Assembly: GCF_000208745.1 (NCBI RefSeq)
Contig: NC_030855.1
Span: 6,932,824-6,996,823, forward strand
Reading direction: 5' to 3'
Source: Theobroma cacao
Taxonomy: Eukaryota; Streptophyta; Magnoliopsida; Malvales; Malvaceae
DNA: 64,000 bases
Shown in pieces: positions 54,044 to 64,000 of this stretch. Every line of letters starts with the position of its first letter. Positions within the stretch are counted from its first letter, which is position 1. Position numbers and translations under genes: made by a program. The notes beneath the pieces are model-generated. The model was not told the DNA's origin, searched no databases, and was given only the letters and a program-made list of their open reading frames with translations.

Positions 54044-57000
54044 TGAAATGCCCCATACTTTGATATGGTGACAAATAAAGCTTATCGGATGTGAATTGAG
54101 GCATAATAAGATATTTTTAGAACTAAGGAGATAAGATAAAATTTTTAGAATAAAATAATAGTAAAATATTAATATTTAACCGGATGTCGAAATCAGTTAT
54201 GAAGAAGGATCATATGGTTGATCCAAGTGGGGGAGAAGATGTCAAGCATGACTCTATACAATACTTGTCATGAAATACATGTGATGGATAACATGTTTGC
54301 ATGCTAGGAGAGTCCTGAAAAATTTACAAAAGTCGATATTGTACCTAGAGGTACAACAAAGTTGATTTAAGCCTTGAACTAGATCAAATGGAGATTTTAG
54401 GGTGAAATTGAAAATTTTAAATTCTCAGAATGACTTAAAATGGTGATTTGGGGTTCGAAGATTAATTTAGAGTCAAACCAAAAATTTCACTATCTAGGGG
54501 CAAAATGGTAATTTTGCCACTCGAGGACAAAATGGGAAAATTTTTGAAAGATTTTGATCATATATGACTTATTGGAGTATGATTTAAGGCTGAGAAGTGA
54601 AAAATTTGTAATCTTGGTATTTTTTGGAGTATAGGGGTAAAATGGTAATTTTACCACTCTTGGGGCAAAACAGTAATTTTCCACCACAGGACACTTGTCC
54701 AGCACATGGTTTTCTCTTATCCTCATTTTGACCTTTGACTAATCATGTGGTGGAGAATGGAAGCATAATTATTAAAGTATGAAAAGAAAAATGGACTAAT
54801 AAGCATGTGACACGTGTCAAGAAAGGATATTTTATTATTTTCTATAAAAATCAGCCCATATTTATCCCATTCTTCTTCTCCATATTCGACCACACCAAGA
54901 ACAAAGGGAAAAAGGAAGAGAACAAACCCTAGGTGAAGAATTTAAAGAGAAAAAGTGTGGAAAATCAAGGAAAACAAGTGAAAAAGGTAGGATTTCTCAA
55001 TTTAAACTTGAAATCTATATTCCTTAAGCATTTCTCCTTATTTTTCGTGGTTAGATTTCATGTTTTCATGGTGAATTCATGGCTGGTCAAAATGGATATG
55101 GAGAGAGAATGATATTGGATTGATTTGATTTCAAGTTATATTAGTGTTTTTAGTTAGTTTATCATGTCTAGAAACAAAACAACAAGAAAAGAATTCATTT
55201 TCCCCATCACCCATCAATGGCTGAATTTTCTAGGGAGGATATTGTGGCTGAAATTGATGATATTTCATGATATTTTGGTGATATTTGATGTTTGGTGAGG
55301 CTAGAAATTAAATGAGAAATTTTGGTGTGAAAATCTGAATTTTTGCTCAACGTATAGACATGTATGATTATTGACCCGGGACTGATAAATTGAATCTCAT
55401 TCACAATCACTGAGGTAATTTAGGTATAGTTGGAGTGTAGAAAGTGAGAAGAATTGATTTGGAGTTAAATTGGAGATTTTAGCTGATTAGGCCGAGTATA
55501 GTGTGACTTAGGTCGAATATCACATTTAAGCGATTAATCGGACATTTTGCATTCCATATCATGCATTAGTAGTCTAAATTAGTTTAATTTCGATTTAGTA
55601 CCAATGTAATAAGTTTCTCGATTTTGTACTGTGTTAAGGTGGTGAGTCCTCCGACAAAGGCAAGGAAATTGCACTCGAGGATCGATAATCGGAGTACTTT
55701 AGAAATTTGACTCCCGAAATAGTGAGTAACCTTATCATCATTTTAATTATCTAAAGTATGTTTTAATTTGGTTTGGTGAAATTGTATGACAATGATTTTA
55801 AATGGTTAATTTTTGGGTTTTGTAAACAAGATGTGTTTAAATAAAATGATTTATAAATAGTTTTGAAATTCAATGATGACTTTGAAAATAGAGTAATTGG
55901 AGACCACTTGCGGTGTTATAAAGTTACGATTTAAATTGACGGTTTATGATAATGTGTTGGCATGACTGGCTGGGTTGTGTTTTATGAATTGTATAAATTG
56001 TTCTATTTTACACTTGCAAGGTGGATAGTATTATATTAGCCTTGTCATACTGTCAAAATTTTATTGTATGGTGGGTTTAGCTTGCTGTAGTGGGCGGGTT
56101 TCTGTGGACTAGCCTATTAGAGGGGCACAGTAAATCCTTTTATATTTTACCTCGGTTAGAGAGGTGAGTAGGGTAACTCCCGAGGTATAACTTTTAGAGT
56201 TCACTTCACGCCAAACCACCACGTGAGGGGAAACTCGACCAATGTCAAGGAACGACTATATTTTTAAAATAAAAACGTGATTTATGCGTACATAACTTTT
56301 AATAGCCTTGACAGACTCAGTTGGGATAGCCCTCGGCCAAGGTATCCCATATAACTGAGTATGATAATGATTTTGGCATTAGCCAAGTTTTAAGATACTC
56401 ATAAGCCATGTTAATGTTTTTTAAATGAAATGAATATTTATGTTATGAAAAACATATTTGGATGAAATGTTTTAATAGTCTTCTTTTACTAGCCTTTAGA
56501 TATTTTAAATGATATTTGTTTACTCACTGAGATTTTATAATCTCACCACCTTTCTTTCCACCAATTTCAGGCTCAGAGTAGGTTGTATATAGCTGATTCC
56601 ATTGAGGGCTTCCCTTGGATTTGCGTCCTCCAAACTGTAGGATTACAGTTTTCCTTACTTCTAGTTATTCATGGGCCCACTTGATATTGTAAATTATATT
56701 AATTTAAATACTCTGGTTTACTGTGTCACAGTGTGAATGAATAAATTTATTTGGCTTTTACATTGCCAAAAATTATTTACGTATAATTCTAAAATTATTG
56801 TTTTATAAGAAAATAGAACATTTTATTGAATATTTTGTTTTATCTTCTTCTTATATCCAAATAATTCTAATTTTATTTTAAATAAAGGTTTTAGATGCTT
56901 AAACTTATTTTTAATTATGAACTATGTGGTTTGTACTTACTTACTACATCTTTCGTTGATTTCGAAATTTTCAATGAAAAATGACCAAAATACCTCTGTG

Positions 57001-57206
57001 TAGTACAAATTTCTCTTTGATTGTTTTTGAACTAAAATTGGTTCATATCACTTTAAAACATGATTTTAGTAACTAATACTCACAAGGGAAGTGAGAAAAC
57101 TGATATTAAAGCCTTGCGAGATTCTGGTTGGCATTCCGGGCAATGAATGTCTATCGGGACGTCGCAGCGGTTGTCACAGGCTCGATGGAAGTTCCGGATC
57201 ATGACA
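54044..57206 (+). mobile_element. Solo LTR, 3163 bp
   Basis: It starts TGAAATGCCCCATAC and ends GGATCATGACA, flanked by the exact duplication ATTTG (54039-54043 and 57207-57211). TATA box TATAAAAA at 54843-54850. No gag or pol. Its 3' end is clearly homologous, in reverse orientation, to the LTR beginning at 63483. Three copies of the palindrome GGTAAAATGGTAATTTTACC lie upstream of the TATA box (54499-54518, 54636-54655, 54664-54682). The ends are of Ty3/gypsy chromovirus type; the lineage is inference. Confidence 0.86.
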
Positions 57207-57211
57207 ATTTG

Positions 57212-58773
57212 ATCCAAAAATAAAAGAAAGCATATGATGGAGGTGAATGGCAACGACTTCATGCTTTTAGCAAACAAAATTTAGATGATGGAAAATGAAA
57301 TGAAAATGGAGGGATTAGAGGTTGAGGATAAACTCAAAACTGGTTCACCATAGGAGAAGACTAATTCAAAGGAGTCATTAAACAATAAAAGAGCGTAAAA
57401 AGATGAAGGTGGCATGGATAGAAAAGATGAGCTAGCAAAAGTTGACATGGCAAGAGAAAAGCTAGTAGAAGAGAAGGGAATGAGAGGAAAAATAAGTTCA
57501 ACTTTCAATTTCTTATTAGACATGTTGACTATAAAAGAGAAGATGGAAGAGAATAAATGTTAAAGAGTACAATTTTCAAGAAAAAAGGATATGGAAGAAG
57601 GCTTAAAAGTGAGGAAGGAAAGGGATGTGGTGACCAAGACATGATAGGTTTGAGCAAATAAAGAACGAGAGAAAAGTGACGAGAATGGTGATGAAGTAAA
57701 AAAGAAAGAGGATGTGTTAGAAAATAATGGGAAGGGAAATGAGGTAATTGATGTAAAAGAGATTGATATAGGTAGAATTAAAGCCTAGACAATAAAGAAC
57801 ATAGGCCAAAGCATGAAGAATTTAGGAAAGGATCGTATAGTATATTATAAAGCCCAAATTTTAAACATGGAGAGTGAAGAAAGCCTAGACGAGGTGGATG
57901 AGCCCAAAACATATATGAGAGATAAAGAAAATTTGAAAGAAAGAGAAAAAGAAAATTGAAACAAAAAGGGAGAGAGAGGAACTAAATGAAAATGAGATAG
58001 AAGAGAATGAGAGATGAACAATCGAAGAGGAAAGAAAGTATGTGACTATGTTCGAAGGAAAATGAGGAGAGGATGAAATCTTAGGCAAAATTCCTTAGTT
58101 TGGAAAATTAAGAAATAGAAAAATGGGTTTATTAAGTGATTTTGAAGTAAGAGTAGGGGGAGTGGGAAGCAAAAAGGGGAAAAAGAAAAAATAGGAGAAA
58201 ATAGTAAACATCTCATTGACTGATAGTGACATCAAGAATCAAAATAACATTATCTGAATAAAAGCAAAAGAGTGTTAAAAGGTAGGAAAAGCTTTGGGAG
58301 TTATAGCCACAAGAAGTGAAAAAGAAATTATACAGAGATACACATAAATAGAGAGAGATAAGGTAGCTACTAACAATAGAAAATGCATGAGTAGCTAATA
58401 GGAAAGTGAATCTTAGACGTCAAGGATTAATAAAAAATGCCAAATCATAAAGAATATTATTTCTTGTTTGTATTTTTAGGCTTGAAGGATGTATGCAATG
58501 TGGTTAGGAACAGAAATGGTGGAAAACAAATAAGAGATAGTGAAAAGTTTTAATAGAGTTAGAGGAATCAAGCCAGTGACAAACAAGCGGTCAAGAAAAC
58601 TTTAATGCTCTATTGATGGATGGAATGTGGGGTGTTTTATGAAAGTTGAATGCAAGTTCTATTTTAAGATGACCAGTGAAACATAAAAGGTATATTAGGA
58701 TGTTTATGAGGGTTGTGAAAAGATATGAGGATGGGATTGTACAAGATGGCTTTGCTTAGGGATGACAAAGGCT
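57212..58773 (+). pseudogene. Decayed LINE ORF1 remains
   Basis: Strongly purine-rich plus-strand sequence with broken frames. Near 58165-58370 it reads KKGKKKK, then IVNISLTDSDIKNQN, then KVGKALGVIATRSEKEIIQ with stops between. This resembles the conserved C-terminus of plant L1 ORF1 (SDSDI, then W-LGK-LG). No zinc knuckle was found. The minus-strand ORFs here are Ser/Phe-rich shadows of the purine bias. Confidence 0.5.
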
Positions 58774-59958
58774 ATATGTGTTGGGATGAGCCCTGCAGCC
58801 AATTGGGATTGGTGAAGGCTTGATTCCAATCATGCAACAACATCATTCATGTTGAATGATTAAAGGTTTTCCTTCATCAATAAGACATCAATTATAACAA
58901 GTTATAAGTTTAATTGGATGAAGTCTATGAGATTAATATGCCTTGCAAGGGAATTGCAATTGGTTGCAGTTATGAGTTCCTTATGCATCAAAGCGCAATC
59001 TCAAAATGTTCCTAGTCAATGTCTCATTGAGATTGGACATCAATAATACCTAGAGACTGGTACATTCTATATTTTTAATTTGAGAAGTAAGCAACCGATC
59101 TCATAGCTTGAAGTATAGAGATACTTGAAACTAGAATATAGGTGCTTTCCTATGAGAGCAAGTTCACTAAACATGACCCATCATGAGAAGTGCATTTGGT
59201 ATTTCACTTAAGCGTCTATGCAATACTTATCATGTGTCAGTTATGTAAATATTCTCTAGACTTGAGACACTAGGTTGTCTTATGTGTGGAGTGTTATGCT
59301 TTGATTTCATCTCTACCGAGGTACCTAACCAAAGATGCCAAAAAAAGATGCTTTTGAGTATAGCATGAAGCATGTGAAGGCAAATGAGTGGTCAAGATAG
59401 GAATCATCACCCTAAGTGATGCAGGGGACATATCCTAACTGTTCTTGGTTGATATTAGGTTATTGAAGTCCTTGGCCAAGTCAACTTAAAGATTATGAAA
59501 GGAGTTTCATAAGTCTTTATAAAGCTGATGATCAAACTTTAAGAACGAATATAGAGATCAATAAAAGTAGACACTGCAACATGCTCTTACCATCTTCGAG
59601 ATATATGATGAGGATTGAATTACACTGAAAATTTGATCACTGAAAGGTTGAGTCAAATCATCTTGACCCTTCTAACATTTGAATGGCCATGATGGATTGC
59701 TAGATCCCAATCTTGGTCTATGAACTCTAGGTAGTTAACTTGATTAATGATAAATTTAAAGTAGTTTAAATTTATCTAATTCTAAGTTTAACTTAAGAAT
59801 TATATGTTGAGTTCATTGCCAACTTGTTAGAAGCCTAATGGGTCACACACCTAAAATCAATGTTGAAAATAAAATAGGAGAGGTGATTAAGTTGGATTTA
59901 ATCAAATTAGAAGTTATGGGCTTCTCAAGCACTTGATTAAAATTGTTTAATTAAGTCA

Positions 59959-60170
59959 TTGGGCCTAATTAATTAAATTAAATAATTATGTTATTGGGCT
60001 TAATTGATTAAATTTTTTTAATTAAGTCATTGGGCCTAATTGATTAAAATTATTGAATTAAATTGTTGGGCTTAATTAATTAAATTGTTTAATTGAGTTA
60101 TTGGACCTAATTGATTAAATTAAACAATTAAGTTAATTGGGCTTCTTAAAGACTTAATTAAATTGTTTAT
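59959..60170 (+). repeat. 35/36-bp minisatellite in the copia LTR
   Basis: Units begin at 59959, 59994, 60030, 60066, 60101 and 60137, each with TTGGGCCTAATTGATTAAAT, then A/T, then AATTAAGTCA. Spacing alternates 35, 36, 36, 35, 36. The unit is itself quasi-palindromic. Confidence 0.85.
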
Positions 60171-60237
60171 TCCAATTATTAGATTAATTGGTAATTACAA
60201 AATAGTTTTGTAATTAGGGTTTAAAATTAATCCAAGT

Positions 60238-60245
60238 TATAAATA
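60238..60245 (+). promoter_or_regulatory. TATA box of the copia LTR
   Basis: TATAAATA, about 70 bp after the minisatellite's last partial unit; likely start of R about 30 bp downstream. Confidence 0.55.
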
Positions 60246-60441
60246 CCTTGTTATAGCCTCCAAACAAAATGAGAGAGAACCGCCGAAAAATTAAATGAAC
60301 GGCACATTAGAAATTCCTTTTGTCTTGCTGTTCCCCGTGTGAAGAAAAATAGTTTTTCATTCACTTGATTTCTTTTGTGTGTTCAACCCCAAAATTTTGT
60401 GTAGATTATGAGTTTATGAAACTCATCTTTGCTAGCATATT

Positions 60442-61653
60442 TGTTGGCTCCATTAGTTTTTGATGATAATAAAGCATTCTCATTTATTTGTGTCTAATAC
60501 CTTTACTTGAGTGTGCAGGAAATTTAATATATGAAATTAATTAATTAACTCTTCAAAGAGTATGTCAAAAGAAAAAGAGGGATAAAAATAACACGAAGTA
60601 ACTGTCTAACAAGGAGGAAACCTATTGGTGAAACAAGAAAGAATATTGGTTGACCAAGTTTCAAATTGGAGAAATGGCGAGCTGAAGAGTTTGAGAAACA
60701 GAACCAACTTAGTCGACCAAGTCAGTCAACTAAGTGCTCTCTGTCAAGATCTGCAAACTAGAAACAGAATCAACTCAGTCGACCAAATCAGTCGACTAAG
60801 AGCTCTCTGTCTGCAATTTGAACCAGAGCACTACAAGACAAATTAACGACTAGAACTCATCCTTAACTGTTTCCAACGACCATAAACTGCCAAACTGCCA
60901 TCAAAGTTGCATCTCCAAGTTTAAAAGGGTCTTCCAACAATTAGAAACAAGTTTTTTGGAATTTTTGGAAGAGTTTTGAGCAATTAAAAGCTGAAAAACC
61001 AGAAAATTCTCTCTTCACGTCATTACACTTAAACGCTCATCCTTTGTATTTGTAATTTGCACTCAACCTTGTACCATTTAGATCAACTTGTGATCATAGG
61101 TACTTTCCTCTACCTCTTTTATTGTATTCTTAGAGTGAGGGAGTCACTCTAAGTGGTTGTTTCAAGTTAGGTTTGCTTAAAGGTATTAAAGGTTCTAACT
61201 TAGCCTTGAAAAGTTAGTTATTGGGTTTTGGTTGATCCCTTGAAAAACCATTGTTGTAGGTTGTGGTTGAGTCTTTGAAAAATTATTTTGAGTTTTGGTT
61301 GAGCTCATGAAAAACCATTGTGAAAGGTTGTGGTTGAGCATTTGAAAAATCACTTTGGGTTTTAGTTGATCTTGGTAAAAACTATTGTGAAAGGTTTTGG
61401 CTAAGCCTGGTAAAAGCCATTGTAAAGCTTGGTGAAAGCTTGTGAATTTCACCAGTTCTTAGTGAAGTTGTGGGAAAATCCTTGGTTGGACAATCAAGGT
61501 AGTGGATGTAGGTATTGGACCGAACCACTCTAAATTGTTGTGCATCTTATACTCTATTTTTATTTTCTTAAGTTCTAGAAATTAGTTTCTAATATTGTTA
61601 AGAGCCAAATTATACTATTCACCCCCCTCTAGCACATATTATAGGGACCAACA
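60442..61653 (+). mobile_element. Sirevirus solo LTR, 1212 bp, nested in the copia LTR
   Basis: It starts TGTTGGCTCCATTAG and ends AGGGACCAACA, flanked by the exact duplication ATATT (60437-60441 and 61654-61658). Both ends match the 5' LTR of the Sirevirus at 7388-8760: TGATAATAAAGCATTC at the start, and AGGGGGGTGAATAG...GGGACCAACA (in reverse complement) at the end. About five CTTAGTCGACTAAG-type palindromes (60643-60802) occupy the U3-like part. The 73-codon frame there is a product of this array. Confidence 0.86.
60643..60802. repeat. CTTAGTCGACTAAG palindrome array
   Basis: Variants at 60643-60661, 60707-60722, 60722-60734, 60773-60789 and 60789-60800, with the core AGTCGACT or GGTCGACC. 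It is the same position and layout as the TTAACYRRTTAA array in the other Sirevirus LTR but an unrelated sequence. Confidence 0.8.
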
Positions 61654-62003
61654 ATATTTTTTAGGCATAGCACTCCCAATCCTTAAAGAAGGATTTTCTA
61701 ATTCATTAGTGTAGATCACCATTAGAGGCTGCACAATGATTCGATGGACAGCTTTGGTTTGCAACAACCGAGCTGAGGTGATTGAGCTTTTTGAAGACTG
61801 ATTGGGTGGTTTAACAAAGGATTCATGAATCTTTATTATTTAGGTAAACTTGATATGATCATGCATATTTTATTTTTTTAATTTAATTTTGTACTTAACT
61901 TGGCATGAAAGAGATCTTCAGAAGGTGAGGCATAATTTAATTTTAAATTTATTTTTACTGTGTTTTATTTATATTTGATGCATGATCAGCCCTCACCCAA
62001 TAG

Positions 62004-62015
62004 TGGTATCAGAGT
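62004..62015 (+). other. Primer-binding site, tRNA-Met type
   Basis: TGGTATCAGAGT, four bases after the LTR end at 61999. It matches the initiator tRNA-Met primer site in 11 of 12 bases (consensus ends GC/GT) and shows that the flanking LTR is a 5' LTR. Confidence 0.8.
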
Positions 62016-62020
62016 TAAGT

Positions 62021-62425
62021 CTTGAAAATTAATTTTGAAAAATTCCAAAAAAATTATCTTTATTAAAATGTTCAATAAGGATTATTTTCAAAAAATATCA
62101 TGATCAAATATGCTGATTTCAAGCAAGAAAATTGGTGCAAATACAAATCTATCCAGCTCACTGTTTTGGCATGAATTTCAATTTTAATTGACAAGAAACT
62201 CTTGAAAATTAATTCTGAAAAATTCTAGAAAAATTATTTTTATTAAAATATTCAATGAGGATTATTTTTTGAAATTTTCACAGCCAAACAAGCTGATTTA
62301 TGCTATTAATTATTGAAAGTTTGAAAACAGTTTAGAGAATAGTTATAGCTTGGAAATTGATTTTGAATGGCAAGATAATCTTGCAAAATTAATTCTGAAA
62401 ATTTCAAAATATTATCCTCATTTGA
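62021..62425 (+). repeat. 180-bp tandem repeat in the retrotransposon leader
   Basis: CTTGAAAATTAATTTTGAAA begins at 62021, again at 62201 and, diverged, at 62380, with the following 90-100 bp also repeated (TATTAAAATGTTCAATAAGG against TATTAAAATATTCAATGAGG). This gives 2.3 copies of a unit of about 180 bp starting six bases after the primer site. Confidence 0.8.
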
Positions 62426-63482
62426 AAGGTTCCTTTACATGTGAAACGACATTCATGACAAAGGTTGTGCATGGTGCCGCCACACATGGATGCTGCACCT
62501 CCCATTGCCATGGATGCAACCGCTTTATGGAAAGAGGTTGTTTGTTGAAGAAATTGGACACTCAATGATCATGAAGGATTCTTTTCTTAGCTAATCATTG
62601 GCTCCTAAATGGTAGGGATACATGCCTAAAGTCAAGGAGTTTGAATTCTTGGTGGAATCAATCAATTTTAAATTGATTAATATTAAATCTCCAAAAATGT
62701 TAGGTTTCCTCATTTTATGAAGACTCCCTAAGATAAGGGATTATGATTTAAATTTATCCACATCTAATTAGATTAGGATTAGATAAGTTTAATTAAAATG
62801 GAAAGTCAACTTAAGTAGATGACATCCTAATCCGATTAGGATAGATTGTAAGTAAGATAAATTTACTAATAACTTAAGACTTCTAATAATGATTAGAACT
62901 CTACAATTAGTGAATGGATAATACAAGATTACAAGGTGGATAAGGACCTTCCTTAAATATTTAGGACACATGATTTGGATCATGAAACCTTTTAAAATGG
63001 TTTATGATAAAGACTCAAATTAGGAAGTTTCCCAAATTGGTTTAGGTTTTTAATTAAAGAAGTTTAATTAGAAATAACTTACTAATAGAATTAATTCAAA
63101 TATGATTTGAGCTAGCTAAAGGCATAGATATGATCAATTCCTTTACTGGGTAATTTAAAAAAATTATTTTTTAAAAATTACTAAATCTTTTCAAACTTAA
63201 GCACCAAATGATTTGAACTATGATCCTTAATGGTTGAGTGACATTTTTCAAATGAAATGCAAGATCATCATATTGAGCATGTTTACTTTATATGTTTATA
63301 ACTAGATTGTGGATATTTATTGATGGTTATGGACTATAGACCCAACATGATTGTGGATATTTAGTTAAACTACTATTTATGGAAATTTTTTCTAGTAGGG
63401 TTTGCGAACCCTACCTTATCTCTTACATTCTGGGTTTGTAAAATTCTCTTCTCATCTAACTCCCCTCGAATGTAACTCGAGG
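62426..63482 (+). other. Internal region of the copia element, no gag recognised
   Basis: AT-rich, without a gag or zinc-knuckle frame. A short stretch at 62467-62530 reads like code (CCRCCACACATGGATGC-type words) but has no domain. The element may be non-autonomous, or gag may have decayed beyond recognition. Confidence 0.4.
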
Positions 63483-64000
63483 TGTCATGACCCGGTACTC
63501 CCCTCGAGCCCGTGACAACGGCCGCGGTGTCCTGGTAGACACTCATTGCTCGAAATGTCAACCAGAAACCCCGTAAGGCTTTACTATCAATTTCTCATTT
63601 CTCTTGTGAGCAACCATTGTCAAATATCATGTTCTAAAAGATTTTAAACTGTTTCCAACTAAAAACAAATAAAATATTAATTTTTGTCTCATAGGGGTAT
63701 TTTGGTCTTTTTTTTCTAAAAAATTTTGAAACTGGCTAAAACGTAATATACAAGTACAAAACACATAATTCATATTCAAAATGAATTTAAAAGTCTAAAA
63801 TCTTCATTTAAAACGAAATTACGGTTATTTGAATATAATAAGGAAATAAAAGAAATATTAAGTAAAATATTCTATTTTCTTATAAAACAATATTTATAGA
63901 GTTATACGTGAATAATTTTTATAGCGTAAAAGCTAAATAAATTTATACATATTGAAATACAGTAAGCCAAAATATTTAATTTAATTTACAATAACAAGAG
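63483..64000 (-). repeat. 3' end of an LTR running off the window, same family as 54044-57206
   Basis: TGTCATGACCCGGTACTCC begins at 63483 and aligns by eye, at perhaps 75-80%, to the reverse complement of 57206-57050 (GCCTGTGACAAC against GCCCGTGACAAC; TAGACATTCATTG against TAGACACTCATTG; CAAGGCTTTA against TAAGGCTTTA). So this LTR is in minus orientation. Its other end and any internal region are outside the window. CGAGG (63478-63482) would be one target copy. Confidence 0.75.

Larger units (their letters stand above)
58779..61999 (+). repeat. Copia 5' LTR (about 2.0 kb without its nested insertion)
   Basis: It starts TGTTGGGATGAGCCC and ends CAGCCCTCACCCA, with a tRNA-Met primer site four bases downstream, so it is a 5' LTR in plus orientation. 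TATA box TATAAATA at 60238-60245. It contains a 35/36-bp minisatellite (59959-60136) just upstream of that TATA, and a nested Sirevirus solo LTR (60442-61653). The PBS type suggests copia. No gag is seen after it in the window. Confidence 0.7.

Noticed and set aside
57080..58088. Minus-strand Ser/Phe-rich frames
   Set aside because: They are shadows of the purine-rich plus strand, which itself reads as LINE ORF1 remains, and of the LTR end.
60625..60846. 73-codon frame with repeated VDQVSQL-like peptide
   Set aside because: It is the translation of the AGTCGACT palindrome array inside a solo LTR.
54044..64000. 54044-57206 and 63483-64000 as the two LTRs of one large element
   Set aside because: They are homologous but in opposite orientation, and the first has its own complete 5-bp target copies, so they are separate insertions.

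Overview
This is a plant nuclear chromosome segment from a eudicot. The evidence is the AT-rich sequence, the genes with many GT-AG introns, the plant-type vacuolar H+-ATPase subunit A, and the dense plant retrotransposons (Sirevirus and other copia elements, LTRs with chromovirus-like ends, L1-type LINEs, MULEs, MITEs). A Malvales source is possible from the style of the LTR palindromes, but that is only an impression. One ambiguous base (n) lies at 11889.

Layout. 1-8760 is a decayed minus-strand Sirevirus (Ty1/copia): a plant transposon-protein ORF, RNase H, reverse transcriptase, integrase, protease, gag, primer-binding site and 5' LTR. A 1421-bp solo-LTR-like insertion (1902-3322) splits its RT. 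8761-10340 is the 3' part of a plus-strand LINE. 10341-14284 is AT-rich and holds only repeats. 14285-22803 is a minus-strand LINE cut by two solo LTRs in opposite orientation (15736-18308 and 18406-21591), each with an exact 5-bp target duplication. 24401-32063 is an intact 20-exon VHA-A gene. 32770-34829 is a foldback element with inverted arms of about 0.8 kb. 35330-46951 is an 11.6-kb Mutator-like element flanked by a 9-bp duplication. It carries a DUF1985/Ulp1-protease gene (plus) and a MURA transposase gene (minus), convergent, and every non-coding compartment is filled with arrays of one motif, CATGGCGTGTCAC. 47136-48535 is a BCS1-like AAA-ATPase gene (minus) with one frameshift. 50359-51277 is a two-exon FAM32A-like gene (minus). 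51478-64000 is again transposon-derived: two MITEs, a CACTA terminus, a 3.2-kb solo LTR, LINE ORF1 remains, a copia LTR and leader containing a nested Sirevirus solo LTR, and the end of another LTR running off the window.

Three cellular genes are well supported: VHA-A (vacuolar acidification), the AAA-ATPase (organelle-membrane type) and FAM32A-like (a nuclear protein linked to splicing in animals). They do not form a pathway. The rest records repeated transposon insertion, LTR-LTR recombination to solo LTRs, and decay.

The two most interesting signals are (i) the roughly 80 copies of a 13-bp motif across the non-coding parts of the Ulp1-type MULE, which recall the motif arrays recognised by the VANC anti-silencing proteins of VANDAL elements, and (ii) the finding that six unrelated LTRs each carry their own private array of short palindromes.
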